Under the pieces are notes generated by a model that saw only the letters and a program-made list of their open reading frames with translations, ran no database searches and had not been told where the DNA came from. This document shows, in pieces, positions 25,480 to 37,522 of a DNA stretch of 64,000 nt. Position 1 is the first letter of the stretch. Each line of letters starts with the position of its first letter. Both the position numbers and the translations under genes were made by a program. The DNA is from Norana najaformis (lineage: Eukaryota; Annelida; Clitellata; Crassiclitellata; Hormogastridae). Where the stretch lies: contig OZ029915.1 in NCBI GenBank assembly GCA_964023275.1, positions 21,232,775-21,296,774 on the forward strand, written 5' to 3'.

Positions 25480-28400
25480 CTAATGTCTGTGATCCGGTCT
25501 TGGAGTGATAGATGTGCCAATTATGAGCAAATCCAGGTCGCCACCGAGGTGATGTACATTGGCTGATAAGTCCGTGGAATTGGATGAGGGTGGCTGAGCG
25601 GAAGATGAACTGCTCTGCTGATCTCCATTACCACTAGCCACTCCTGCAATTCCATTTCCTGATGGTGGAGAAGATGACAGGGTAAGTGGAGTTACATGGA
25701 TGCCATTGCTGAGATCTAAAGTTCGACCTTCCTTCATCTGGATTGCAGAAAAACACAATGAGTAATCCAGAATGTAACGTTCGGTTGGAATGTACATACT
25801 TACTAAATTAAAGTGTATTATGCCCTTCTTACTGCCACCTCTATCCCTCCCATTGGTCACCCACCATCATCCATCTCAAGTCCCTCTATCAATCCTCAGG
25901 CATTCCATTCAAAAATGAAGTCTTACCTTTTCAAGAAATTCCACTCTGACCCATTGAATCTGCTGCCTTCCCATTTCTCTCAGCTTAAACACAATCCACC
26001 CTGACAGCTCCTCTCCCCTTCTCTCTCTGGTCTTCTGGCAACAGTACATGGTTCTTGACAAGGCATCTTTGGACAACCTCAATGACTTGCCACGGCGCTC
26101 GTTAATAACCTGGTTCCTGCAATTAGCTTTTAAATAGTGCTCTAGAAATGAGTTTACAATTATGATGGTTGGGCTTGAGGTACAAAGATCCAATAATAAT
26201 CTGCACTACAAAGGCCGTGGAACAATTCTTATGCAGTTAAATTACCGGATACACTTAAAACAGAAACAGGCATTTAACAATCAATACACTTGTAAGTTTA
26301 TAAAATTCTAAAGAAATATGCCATCAAAATCCTGTTATGAACACATTACAGAGGTTATGGCAGGCCCATTGGCAAAAAAAATCTCTACCCACGCAAGAAC
26401 AAGAATTTCACTTACGGCTTTGTAGTCAAGTACCATTTCTTTGAAGGTTAAGAAGTCGGTGAATGTGAGAAGAATTTCGAAGATTTCACCATCTAACTCG
26501 TCTTTTCTTGACCTACAGTAGTTAACAGTGTCACTTCAGTGGTATTGCAGAACGGATGCATCACTTATTTTGCACAGCAAATTGCATAAATTCTGTATGA
26601 GGCATTATGCCTAAACTACACAACTATAAGAAAAACGTCAGGTGAACTGACTGTTCAAATACTGATGATATCGTAATCCCAAGATTTCTACAGCGCCCAA
26701 CGAAAGCCATGTCACGGGGACCAGCTTATTCACAGGTGCTCAGTTGAAACAAAATTGATAGGCAAATGTGTTCAGGTCAAGGTCAAAGAGTCAGGCAGAG
26801 AGAGAGAGTGGCAGCTATGGTGGGTGATGTTTGGGATTGGATGATAAGGAAGAGTAAGGTTATCATCTATTTATTACATGGCTGTGTCAACAATAGAGGT
26901 GTAGACCTGGGACTGAAGGATCCTAAGCAGTCTAACAATAGGATAACCTTCAACAGATGCAAGTTTTTCACAGAGCAAGGATTGGTTCCTTCCACCAGCT
27001 CCAAGGAAGAAACTGATGCTAACTGGTGTGCATTTAATGCAACATCTTGCTAGCTTCCACATACACTCAATAAGGCACTGAGTTATTCAGAAGCATGTTT
27101 TTCAAAACCAAGTCTACAAAGATAACAGAACTTGACTCACACTAGCTCTTCCTGAAATTCTTCCATGTTGAAGCCAGGAATACATATCATCAATTCCTCT
27201 TCAAGAACTTTCTCAAGAAGTTGAGTCTAAAGATAAAATAAATGATGATAATACTCTGGCCAAAGTATCTGCAATCCACCTATGCATGCACCAACAGTTT
27301 TACTGCCCTCTGATTTATGGTGAGACTTAACTTTTAACATGTCTTCATCAAAGCAAAACCCCATAAAATGACAGAGAATCATAAAACATAAAAAGATAAC
27401 AGGGTTGTAATTTACTGATTAAATCCAGGATTGACAGGAAATAAAACTTGGTGTAATAAAAGCAACTACTCATTGAATATATCAACATGCCAAAGCTATG
27501 TACAGTTCACTGAAGAGAGTTCGGTACCTCTTTAGTGCCACCTATTGTCCCCTTTATGTATCGTGTGTTACAGTAATTAAACAAGTAATTCTAATGCACA
27601 TGGCAAAAGAAATCAATACAGTATCATGTTTAACTCTTTTTACATAATGAAATTTGCAACATACAGAGATAGCACCTGTAATTCAAATTATGTGTACATC
27701 ACTGTCAATTCTTAGTTGTCATTAAGACCTAAGCCTAAAACTTGTCCATTTTAACTTAATTACCGATTATAGCCTGCCGATTTCTCCATGACCTGTAGGA
27801 TTTTGACTATTTCTTTAACATATGTCATGTGAAACTGACAAGCCTACTGTATTTTCAAATTCACACACCATGGTATGTACATATTAGAAGTACCTCTTTT
27901 AAATCAAAAACAGCCATACAAAAGGTCAGCTTACATAATTTTTGTGAATATCTGTGTATTCCAATTTGTTTTCATCACTGTCTTCAAATTGTTCGTAATG
28001 TTTCTCTAGAAATGCATTCTGCGCATTCTGAAACTTGTCACCTGTAAAATATACTGCATAGAGCCATTACTTCAAATGAAAACAACATACAAGCAGAACT
28101 GTGCAGAGTAATAAAAAGAAAAGATCAAAAGAAATGAGCAACTATCACATTAGTTCATTATTTCATTATTGAAATACATGTATTAGACATATTCTGAACA
28201 TTTTAAAGCATTAATTCCATTAGGTATGTACATACGTACATACGTATGTAAATATCAAGACACTTAAGTTAGCATCTTATATGTTCCTCTCAAAAGTGCT
28301 GCACACATTATTAAACTATTATTATTAAACGAGTAAACTATTATAAATCATTACTGTAAAACAAGGACTTAAAGTAACTTAAATTTGTTTAATATATACA

Positions 28401-30313
28401 TTATTAACTTTGACAAAAAGTATCACCTAATCAGCAAGCGCTATTTTGTTAGGCTGCTGCATGATGATTATAATAAATACCAGTACATACTCATTACAAT
28501 TTCTTCAATGTGACCAACTATTGTGTCGAACCTGGTATCGGAAGCACTGCCACTAAATACAAAGCACAACAATTCACCATAATTTTTTCATAAAACAGAA
28601 CACAGTGCAGACTCTGTAATGACTTTTCTAGCAACAGGCAGTATAAAGGTATTGATTTTCATGCAGAGCGGTTCCACAGTGATTGCAGGGCGACTCATTC
28701 AGTGTCTGTACATGTGCATGCTTTTTCTAAAGTTCATGTGTCTACGGGAGTTCATGCTCGACTGATCAGCACTCTAGGGATCGATCAACACCAAGCATCT
28801 TGCTCTAATCTAATCAAATCTACAATTAATCTAAGTGTGTCAATTTTAATTAAATCTACATTTAATCTGTCTTGCTCTAAATTAACCAAATCTGGCATAA
28901 ATTAAGCTAATCTAAACTTTAATGGTCTCCTGTCCTGCCTTGTCAGTCTCTATTATGTCCTTCATAATTCCAGGGTCAAACCAATTCCCAAGCTCTTTGT
29001 ATACATCCACCGATGCCAGTGTGTGATGAATGCAAACGATCTAATACATAAAGGTGGACCTAACGAATAATACAGCCTACTGGCCTATGACCATGAGATC
29101 ATTCCTTACAACCAATTATCTGGTGTTTGCTATGTGGTGCTTCAAACTATTGTACTGCTCATCCACTTTACTGGCTTCTTTTATTTTTTCAGTTATGTGA
29201 ACTGATGTGATCACTCTCAACTCTAGATGTCAAAGGATGAATTTGAGTGCTTTCACAGTTGATAGCTCATATTATAGATCTCAGAAGTTTTACCGTCAAA
29301 CCGCAGTCAAGCATAAATTAGAACAAAAAGAAAACAGCAAAAGTGAATCACAAAAAATCGCTATTACTACTGGATAATTCACTACACAAAAGTCAACAAC
29401 AATTGACAAAGAGGCTGTACTACTGGGCTGAATCAGTTAGAAAATGGATAAAAATTGCCCCTAAGCCAGTTAAGAACTAACTTGAAAGAAGCAATAACTT
29501 CTTCATCATCTGCTCCATCTTCCAAAGCACTCAAGTCAATTGGTTCCATGTGTGCTGAAATTGTCAAGAAAACATTATTTGAAAAATCCTACAGAATACA
29601 CTGCAAAAGTTATTTCATTTAGTTATTTTAATCACTACAGATATGACAATTACTCAGATGCTGAATTTCAAATTTAAGAATTGCCTCTTTTCTTTATGTG
29701 TGCATGTTTATACATGCACAGTGCCTAATATAGGTCTTTTCCATTCTCTGTCCATAACCATCTGGATATTCAAAATTTCAACAGAGATTCTGAATTGTAA
29801 GCAAATGTTAGTTGGTACGCTTCCAGTGACAAAGCTATGACATGTTTCGCATTCTAACGCGCTCTTACTTTCCCAGGGTGAATCATGAAATTACGCGAAT
29901 CAATTCATATAAAAATATATTCATTTAAAATAAATTCGCAAAGATCTTATAGGCCAAAGTGGTCGCTCTGAGAAAATATTGTACGGGTTAAATGTAAAGC
30001 CAGCGACCGAACAGCCACTGAATAAGCAGCTCAAAGCCACCACCTGCCAATAACTCTTATCATTTAGCGCCTTTTCCTCGAGTAAAAAGGCAGTCACAGC
30101 TGGTCTACAGGTTAGATAGCACACATTTATAATCCAATCTACATATTTACGCGAAAGCTCTAATTTCTAAGGTATTTAACTGGTTATACATAATGAACAT
30201 GTCTGACTGATTATGCGAAATACAACAATGTGACTGCAGCTATCGACACTGATTATAGGACTGGATTTTTAACATCGAGGCTAATACTAACCGTCAGCGT
30301 TGTCAAACGCCAT
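25480..30313 (-). CDS. ARL2BP: ADP-ribosylation factor-like 2 binding protein (BART), complete 7-exon gene
   Basis: ARL2BP (BART) binds GTP-loaded ARL2/ARL3 and works at mitochondria and at the ciliary base. Exons in transcription order: 30313-30292, 29554-29482, 28552-28491, 28041-27935, 27226-27141, 26512-26416, 25737-25480, totalling 705 nt (234 aa). Phases agree at every junction. The BART domain spans about residues 32-150, with conserved stretches FDTIVGHIEEIVM, FEDSDENKLEYTDI, IPGFNMEEF and FEILLTFTDFLTFKEMVLDY, followed by the family motif EGRTLDLSNG. Human ARL2BP has 163 residues. The extra length here is mainly a C-terminal Ser/Pro/Gly-rich tail of about 70 residues, with some at the acidic N-terminus. 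The start at 30313 is the first ATG of a seven-codon exon; a second in-frame ATG lies in exon 2 (29548). Confidence 0.93.
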
Positions 30314-30610
30314 GTTCGTTAGCAACCGATGTCTCGCGAGAAAGCAACGCTGGTTCCCTAACGCCTTAAACTTATTTAGCACTTCTGTTTTAAATATTAA
30401 TGCCATTATGTTAAAATGAACAACAGATTCTTTGTAACATATTCAAATCGTCAATCGGAGATAAGAACTTCGATCGGCCACCATTTAAAAATAACGTTCG
30501 ACCTGTTCTGTAGCTTGATCTTTTTAATTTAAAAATGTAATTGTAAACTCCGGATTTCTTCAGCGCTGAAAACAATTCGTGGGAAACAACTTATTCACAT
30601 TCTAAACCAA
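30314..30610 (-). promoter_or_regulatory. Upstream region of ARL2BP
   Basis: This AT-rich stretch lies between the ARL2BP start and the first retroelement. It must hold the ARL2BP promoter, but I see no TATA box or clear motif. Confidence 0.35.
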
Positions 30611-31567
30611 TCTAATAATAATAACAGCGAACTTCAGGTTTGCATTCTGCCACCGGAGTCAGCTGAGATGCCACACGAACTCGTGAGCTCAGCACTCACC
30701 GCATGGATGGCCTTGACAGATGCGGAGCCACCAACGGGAGCAGGATCACACCGCCAAAAAGTTTGGGATACTCGTTGGATAAGCAAGGCCTGCACGGATC
30801 AGCTTGAGTCCGTTACCAGTCCGTGCGATCGCGCTCGTCTCCTTGCCTCACGAGCACCACACTCGGGTGATTGGCTACTGGCTCCCTCTGTATCTGCTTT
30901 GGGACTGCGTCTCTCAGACAGGAAGTACGATTGGAAATTGGGGTGAGACTGGGCACAACACTTTGCGAACCGCATTTATGCCACCACTGCGGGGGAAAAG
31001 TTGACGTCAGTGGACTACACGGCCTGGTTTGCAGAGCAGGAGGCGGCAAACAACAGCGGCACAGTATATTGAACGACGTCATTTGGAGAGCGATGAACAG
31101 AGCCAAAATTCCTGCACAGGAAGAACCTCTTGGCCTTTCGAGGGAAGACGGAAGACACCTTGACGGTGTGACGCTCATCCCTTGGTCGCGTGGTCGGTGT
31201 CTAGCATGGGACGTCATAGTACCGAACACCTATGCAACGTCTCACCTACCTCACACATCGGTCAGAGCAGGTGAAGCTGCCGACCGCGCAGTTTCGTCCA
31301 AAAGGATGAAGTACTCCACCATCACTCGCTCTCACGCCTTTGTGGCGGTGGCCTTAGAGACCAGCGGAGCCTGGAGCAAGGACTGGAGTTCATCACAGAA
31401 TTGGGAAGCCGGACAACAGATGCAACCCATGATCCTCTAGAGACCTCGTTCTTGTTTCAGAAGATTTCGGTGGCTGTTCAACGAGGAAATGCCACCTGTC
31501 TCTCCGGAACATTGGCATCATGCTCTGAACCATCTGATGAACTATTTTGAAGTCAACCTGCAGAAAT
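30611..31567 (+). mobile_element. LINE with restriction-like endonuclease, C-terminal part, copy 1
   Basis: The 5'-truncated copy begins beside a short (TAA)n run. Reading from 30625 with frameshifts near 30930 and 31430, it encodes the C-terminus of a non-LTR retrotransposon polyprotein. A C-C-H-C cluster (CEPHLCHHCGGKVDVSGLHG and a following C) leads to RHSILNDVIWRAM, then EPLGL and DGRHLDGVTLIPWSRGRCLAWD. These fit the CCHC, (R/K)HN-like and PD-X(12-14)-D layout of the restriction-like endonuclease of R2/R4/HERO-type LINEs; that family call is my inference. Here the usual P-D is L-D. The frame closes with FQK-SVAVQRGNAT and a stop at 31548-31550, 17 bases before a (GAT)n tail. Confidence 0.7.
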
Positions 31568-31573
31568 ATGATA

Positions 31574-31605
<32 letters not shown>

Positions 31606-31747
31606 AATGATGATGATAATGTTATTATTATTATAATATTATTATTGATTTGATAATTTTTGATTTGATAATTTTTGATTTGATAATAATAATAATAATA
31701 ATAATAATCATAATAATAATAATAATAATAATAATATTAATAATAAT

Positions 31748-31811
<64 letters not shown>

Positions 31812-31833
31812 TTATCATTATCATCATCATCAT
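31568..31833. repeat. (GAT)n/(AAT)n/(ATT)n tract between two inverted LINE copies
   Basis: The tract starts (GAT)n, passes through (AAT)n and turns into (ATT)n and (ATC)n. It looks like the 3' tails of copy 1 (plus) and copy 2 (minus) meeting, because each end matches a GAT-rich tail directly behind a LINE stop codon. The inner part is self-complementary. Confidence 0.8.
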
Positions 31834-32475
<642 letters not shown>

Positions 32476-33420
32476 TGTAACGACATGACTCTACGCCTTG
32501 TCTAAAAGTCGGTTCTGTGGCATTTGCGGCCATTTTTGCGAGGAGATCCGGCTGCCTTGGTTGGCCGAGAGCAGATGGTGCTGGTGCTGGAGCAACTACA
32601 GCTGCTGGTGGCGTCCAGGCTGGCACGTTGGAAACAGGTCGACTAGGCGCACCTCCAAATCTCGTGGTCTTGTCTTTAAGCGCAGTGGTGAAGAAGCAAC
32701 CCTGAGTCAACGGTATCGTAGGTGTAGAGCGTTCTGTCGGCGTTTCTTCGATGGAGCGCGAGGTCTTCCGGTGGGGATCTGACGAAATTCCAGCACCACC
32801 GACTCCCTCCTCTTAACCGCCGTCGTCGTCTGCTTCGATGGCGTCTGCGTCGTGGGCTTCACTGACCCGAGCGTCGACGTCTCCTCTACCTTGACCCGCC
32901 GGCTGACCTTCGTCAGGCGGTATGGCTCCTTAACCCTGAGGACCGGTTGGGGCCCGTCGGCTGGGTCTCGACGACCAGCTCCAGGTTCTCTACGCTTCTT
33001 TAATCTTGGCTTCAGGCACCGCCTTCTCTCCTTCTTTGATTTCAACTGTAGGCGCCGTCTTGTTCTTCGTTGTATTGTTGTTGATGAAGACCTTGATTTG
33101 CTCGATACACTCGCTCGTTGTATCAAGTGCGAGTTCTGAGATAATGAATACGTCTGATTGCCTCTTTTGAACTAAATCCTTCAGGTCTTGGTCGTCTGCT
33201 CTCCCGTTAACCATGATTGTTAATGCTTTGTCATAACTGAAGTCAATCGCTTCTTCTTCCATCGATGGAAGGTCGCACGGAGACAACTGTTCTCGGTCAG
33301 GTAGAAGACAAGGAAAATTATGAGGAAGCGAAGAAGCATGGTCTCTGGTAGAATGTTCGTCACGCTGATCTGAGGCTGTCTTCTGGCCGGTAATTGTTTT
33401 CTAGAATTGCCAGTCTTCGC
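32476..33420 (-). other. Unassigned GC-rich, coding-like block
   Basis: The minus strand carries long open stretches in two alternating frames. At 33286-32990 the reading is MEEEAIDFSYDKALTIMVNG onward to an NNNTTKNK segment. At 33126-32707 it is a basic stretch with KRRESVVLEFRQIPTGRPRA, and at 32710-32471 an Ala/Pro-rich stretch with PAAVVAPAPAPSALG. A hydrophobic run (LLRFLIIFLVFYL) is open at about 33340-33300 in another frame. I recognise no domain. The block is bounded by LINE copy 3 and a (TTA)n tract, so a decayed retroelement ORF is the likeliest origin, but a host pseudogene cannot be excluded. Confidence 0.35.
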
Positions 33421-33421
33421 T

Positions 33422-33706
33422 TTAATCGGGCTCCAAGAACGTGCAATTAAAGGCAATAGCGTTAGATCGCTGGATGGCAATGGAGAGGCGTTGGAACAGG
33501 AAAGAAGTCTCCCTCTTGTAAATGGCGACCGATTTCTTGATTGAGGCTAAAGCCTTCCTGATTTATGGGGCCTAGAGTCTCGAAGGCCAGAGGGACAAAC
33601 CAGTGTGTCACTGTATTCTGCGGTCTTTCGTTCTGCTGCGATCTCCGCAGCAGCACCTGCGACCACGGCTGTTCTGGATCGATAAAAGACTGCCAGAGTG
33701 TCGATT
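33422..33706 (-). mobile_element. LINE with restriction-like endonuclease, copy 3
   Basis: The minus strand from 33706 reads D-T-L-A then AGAAAEIAAERKTAEYSDT, VPLAFETLGPINQEG and SFLFQRLSIAIQRSNAIAF, ending at a stop at 33424-33422, with two frame changes. This is the same C-terminal end as copies 1 and 2, truncated downstream of the endonuclease motifs. It begins directly at a trinucleotide tract. Confidence 0.7.
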
Positions 33707-33708
33707 AC

Positions 33709-33806
<98 letters not shown>
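33707..33806. repeat. (AAT)n(ATT)n palindromic tract, left flank of the LTR element
   Basis: About 45 bases of AAT repeats switch to about 50 bases of ATT repeats, giving a self-complementary sequence that ends exactly at the first base of the LTR. Confidence 0.95.
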
Positions 33807-33807
<1 letters not shown>

Positions 33808-34168
33808 GTAACAAACCTGGGGTGCCGAATCCCCTGTCAAGGTGCTGGAGTTCTACCACTCTACCCGAAGGCTCTCTCTCCCCGCGCCTATTTACGGCCA
33901 GTCCGCGAGATAAGCCCTTGGGGTCTTCAAGGAACCGAACGCCAAGTCGATTGATCAGCTATAGCCCTTTTATTACTCGCAAAAGACTCGAATCTACAGC
34001 ATCTAGTTAAAACAGTTCTTACTCTAAACTTCTGTGCCCTTACAACAACAATTCAACCGCAACAACTCTCACAGCAACAGCACCCGCAGCAAGAGTGTGT
34101 GTCTGTCTCCGTACGTCGTGTACCTCTCTGCAGCGCAAGTGTCCGAGTGTGTGTGTTCGCTGCAGCCC

Positions 34169-34176
34169 TTTATATA
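34169..34176 (-). promoter_or_regulatory. TATA box of the 3' LTR
   Basis: TATATAAA on the minus strand, followed by a GC-rich probable start region. The same box is kept in the truncated 5' LTR at 40462-40455. Confidence 0.75.
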
Positions 34177-34194
34177 GGCGGCAAGTTCGCATAG

Positions 34195-34806
34195 GGTTCC
34201 CGTGCGGGGGAAGGCGAACTCGTAGAGTTCCATGGGTTCTCTGGCGAACCGGCCGAGCTCCATGGGTTCCCGTGCGGGGGGAAGGCGAGCTCGTAGAGTT
34301 CCATGGGTTCCCGTGCGGGGGAAGGCGAACACAGAGTTCCATGGGTTCTCTGGCGAACCGGCCGAGCTCCATGGGTTCCCGTGCGGGGGAAGGCGAGCTC
34401 GTAGAGTTCCATGGGTTCCCGTGCGGGAGGAGGCGAACTCGTAGAGTTCCATGGGTTCCCTCGCGAACCCGTGGAGTTCCCATGCGGGAGGAGGCGAACT
34501 CATAGAGTTCCATGGGTTCCCGTGCGGGGGAGGCGAACTCGTAGAGTTCCATGGGTTCCCTCGCGAACCCGTGGAGTTCCCGTGCGGGAGGAGGCGAACT
34601 CGTAGAGTTCCATGGGTTCCCGTGCGGGGGAGGCGAACTCGTAGAGTTCCATGGGCTCCCTGGCGAACCCGCTGAGCTCCATGGGTTCCCGTGCGGGGGA
34701 GGCGAACTCGTAGAGTTCCATGGGCTCCCTGGCGAACCCGCTGAGTTCCATGGGTTCCCCGTGCGGGGGAGGCGAACTCGTAGAGTTCCATGGGCTCCCT
34801 GGCGAG
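34195..34806 (-). repeat. Tandem array in the LTR U3 region
   Basis: Imperfect units of about 40 bp and longer variants repeat across about 600 bp, built around GTTCCATGGGTTCCCGTGCG and GGCGAACTCGTAGAG. GC content is far above the surroundings. Position upstream of the TATA box suggests an enhancer role. The repeats give long open frames on both strands that I do not regard as genes. Confidence 0.9.
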
Positions 34807-34820
34807 GGAAATCCGCTACA

Positions 34821-34837
34821 ACACTCCTCCCACCAAA
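34821..34837 (-). other. Polypurine tract
   Basis: On the minus strand GGTGGGAGGAGTG lies immediately before the LTR start TGTAGC, the expected place for the plus-strand primer of an LTR retroelement. Confidence 0.8.
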
Positions 34838-35227
34838 GAGACCGAACGTCCCCTGTTCGGAACCCACCTCGCACAAACCCAAGCAACAAAACATATAGTC
34901 TCTAAGGCACACAAATTAAACAAAAATGGCCGACACTTCGGCTCCAAAAACAGTCACCGATTAAAGCGGTAGTACATACATGGCATACACAATTACTAAC
35001 AGCAGCGAACAAGCAATTTATGTAAGCCACATGGCTTTACGAGAACTAAACAGCCGCACACGCGATTTGTTTTACTCAACCAAAACCAAAATAGCCACAC
35101 TTGGCAGTAAACGACATGTAAATTCTCTCTCACCAAGTCAGTCCACCACGAGCACATCGTCGTCGTCCGCAGCCGGATTCCATGGGCGGACTCCAACAAG
35201 CGACGTCCTCAGTTGCACAACGCCCCT
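34838..35227 (-). other. Internal 3' non-coding region of the LTR element
   Basis: This stretch lies between the integrase stop and the polypurine tract. It holds no recognisable env-like or other domain. Confidence 0.5.
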
Positions 35228-37522
35228 TTATTGGAAGCGTTCTGGCCTCCGGGTGGCGCGTAATGGCCGCCCCTCGGTCGGTTCCGGCATGATCTCCACA
35301 GGATCTTTTGGCGAAGATCTTTCTTGGCTCCAAACTCCCGGCTCCCGATCGTAACATAGCCGCAACTTGTCAACGTGGGTTACGAACGGCTTGGCCCTTG
35401 GAGATCGTTGCAGTTGATAGTTCACCGTCCCACACCGTCGCATGACCATGAAGGGCCCCGTGTACAACCGCTGCCACTTGGGACTGCGACCTGGAAATTT
35501 CCGAGGGGTATAGTACCACACCCAATCACCCACCATGAATTCAACCGGGAGAACCCTTAGGTCGTAGGTGTGCTTCCGCCGCTCCGCCGCCTTCCGCAAG
35601 CGTTCCCTTACCACCCTGTAAGCGGTCTCCATACGCTCACCCAGGTTCTCTACATATGATGCATAGGTCCCCCCCTTTTCCGCTGGGCCTGGCGCTCTTC
35701 CATACACCAAATCCAGGGGAGCCCTATTCTCCCTACCGAAAATCAACATGTTAGGCGAATAACCGGTGGCCTCATGGACGGAAGCCCGATAGGCTGCCAG
35801 GACATGCGGCAGCAACTCGTCCCAGTTCCTCTGATCCGTATGCACTATTTTCCCAATCATGGAATTCAGCGTCCTATGGAATCGTTCGATCAGGCCATTC
35901 CCACTAGGGTGGTAGCTAGTGGTCCTCACCTTGTCGATCCTCAGGAGCGTGCACACCTCCCTAAACAGAATCCCATCGAAGTTTGTACCGCGGTCTGTTA
36001 ATATCTGCAACGGGGTCCCGTACCGGACGATCACCGTATCCACCAAGGCCCGAGCCACCGTTGCGGCCTCCTGGTTTGCCACCGGAATTGCCTCTACAAA
36101 CTTCGAGAAATAATCCATCACCGTTAAGATGTAGACATGGCCCTTCCTGCTCTTTGGATGGGGCCCAGTGATGTCCACACCCACTCGTTCCCACGGCTCT
36201 CCGCAGGGTAATGGCTGCAGCGGACCCTGCCTGGGAGGCTGGCCGCGGCGGTATTGACAGCACTGCGAACAACGGCTGCAAAACCGCCGAACTTCCCTTG
36301 ACCAACCAACCCAATAGCCTCGGCGCCTAACTTGCCAACGGGTACGGCGGACTCCCAAGTGTCCCCCTGTCACGCCGGTGTGGGCAAGTTTCATAAAATC
36401 CTCCCTCAAGGCTCTGGGTAGCAGCAATTGTTCTGTACCATCCGCTGCCTTCCTGTAGACTACATCGTTCCTCACATACAAGCTGTCCCATTGGTGCCAA
36501 TAAGTCTTCACAGCTTCACTCTCCCACAAGATTAACTGGAAATCGGGCTTTCTCGCATCTGGGCTCAGCCATTCCCTTACCACTGCGAGGTCGGGGTCGG
36601 CCTTCTGCGCTTCCCCAATTCGTCCCTCCACAGCGGGCTCCACTCCTGCGGAAAGCTCAACTTCACCCTCTGCATCCGCACCCGCCATCTCGGGCCGTCT
36701 CGTGGCAGCCACTATCGCTGGGGTCTCTTCCCATCCACACTGACGGCAAGGCCGTCGGGAAAGGGCATCCGCATTCCCGTGCCTCCGCCCCGGTCGATGA
36801 ACTATTTCAAAGTCGAATTCAGCGAGGCGTTCCAGCCATCGACTCTGCTGCCCGATAGGCTCTGGTGTCTTCTGCAACCACTGGAGGGCTGCGTGGTCAG
36901 TTCGGAGGATGAACCGTCGGCCCAACAAGTATTGCCGGTAGAGCTTGGCAAAGTGTACCACTGCCAACAGCTCCTTGCGGGTAATGCAATATCGCCGCTC
37001 CGCCGCCGAGAGCAGGCGACTCCCATACGCGATTACTCTCTCCCTATCTCCGTCGCATTGGGACAGCACCGCACCAATTCCTTCATCCGAGGCATCACAG
37101 TCCAGGACGTACTTCCCTTCATCCGTAGGCAGGCCCAGAACTGGCGCTGTTACCAAAGCCACCTTCAGCTGGTCGAAGGCCGCCTGACACTCTTCGTCCC
37201 ACACAAACGATCGGGATTTCTTAGTCAGCGCGAAGAGTGGAGCGGCGGTGCGTGAGAAGTCTCGGATGAACTTACGATAATAGGCACATAGCCCCAGGAA
37301 GGCACGCAGCTCCCTTAATCGTTCAGGCGCTGGCCAGGACACCACCTCGTGAACCTTGGACGGGTCTACGGCTATTCCCTTCGGCGTTACTATATGCCCC
37401 AGGAAACTCACGGAGCGGCGTAGCATGCGACACTTGCTAGGTTTAAGCTTGAGATTCGCCCCACGGAGCCGCTGGAACACCTGCCTTAGCCTACCCAGAT
37501 GCTGCTCCGGGCGTGCTCCCAT
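35228..37522 (-). CDS. Ty3/gypsy pol, downstream frame: RT thumb, RNase H, integrase
   Basis: This open frame continues pol after a frameshift just past the RT active site. In order it shows the RT thumb and connection (SVSFLGHIVTPKG), RNase H (DCDASDEGIGAVLSQ and a TDHAALQW segment), and integrase. The integrase has an H-H-C-C zinc region (HTGVTGGHLG with CSRCSQC), the D-D-E core (VDITGP, LTDRGTNFD, NGLIERFHRTL) and a G-P-F/Y module (YTGPFMV) before the stop at 35228. All catalytic acids that can be checked are present. The element lies antisense to NEK4 and on the same strand as ARL2BP. Confidence 0.95.
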   Translation of the reverse strand: MGARPEQHLGRLRQVFQRLRGANLKLKPSKCRMLRRSVSFLGHIVTPKGIAVDPSKVHEVVSWPAPERLRELRAFLGLCAYYRKFIRDFSRTAAPLFALTKKSRSFVWDEECQAAFDQLKVALVTAPVLGLPTDEGKYVLDCDASDEGIGAVLSQCDGDRERVIAYGSRLLSAAERRYCITRKELLAVVHFAKLYRQYLLGRRFILRTDHAALQWLQKTPEPIGQQSRWLERLAEFDFEIVHRPGRRHGNADALSRRPCRQCGWEETPAIVAATRRPEMAGADAEGEVELSAGVEPAVEGRIGEAQKADPDLAVVREWLSPDARKPDFQLILWESEAVKTYWHQWDSLYVRNDVVYRKAADGTEQLLLPRALREDFMKLAHTGVTGGHLGVRRTRWQVRRRGYWVGWSREVRRFCSRCSQCCQYRRGQPPRQGPLQPLPCGEPWERVGVDITGPHPKSRKGHVYILTVMDYFSKFVEAIPVANQEAATVARALVDTVIVRYGTPLQILTDRGTNFDGILFREVCTLLRIDKVRTTSYHPSGNGLIERFHRTLNSMIGKIVHTDQRNWDELLPHVLAAYRASVHEATGYSPNMLIFGRENRAPLDLVYGRAPGPAEKGGTYASYVENLGERMETAYRVVRERLRKAAERRKHTYDLRVLPVEFMVGDWVWYYTPRKFPGRSPKWQRLYTGPFMVMRRCGTVNYQLQRSPRAKPFVTHVDKLRLCYDREPGVWSQERSSPKDPVEIMPEPTEGRPLRATRRPERFQ

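Larger units (their letters stand above)
33807..34820 (-). mobile_element. 3' LTR of the Ty3/gypsy element, full length
   Basis: The LTR is 1014 bp with matching ends: TGTA at 33807 and TACA at 34820 on the plus strand. On the element's own (minus) strand, U3 runs from 34820 to about 34180 and holds a tandem array. A TATATAAA box lies at 34176-34169 and an AATAAA poly(A) signal at 33974-33969. The order U3, TATA, R, AATAAA, U5 is complete. Confidence 0.93.

Noticed and set aside
34040-34912. Long open frames on both strands with repeated proline/glycine/arginine-rich peptides
   Set aside because: They are produced by the U3 tandem array of the LTR, exist in several frames at once and have no domain.
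34980-35354. Possible env-like frame downstream of integrase, opposite strand
   Set aside because: It is antisense to the element, overlaps the pol end and shows no signal peptide, membrane segment or domain.
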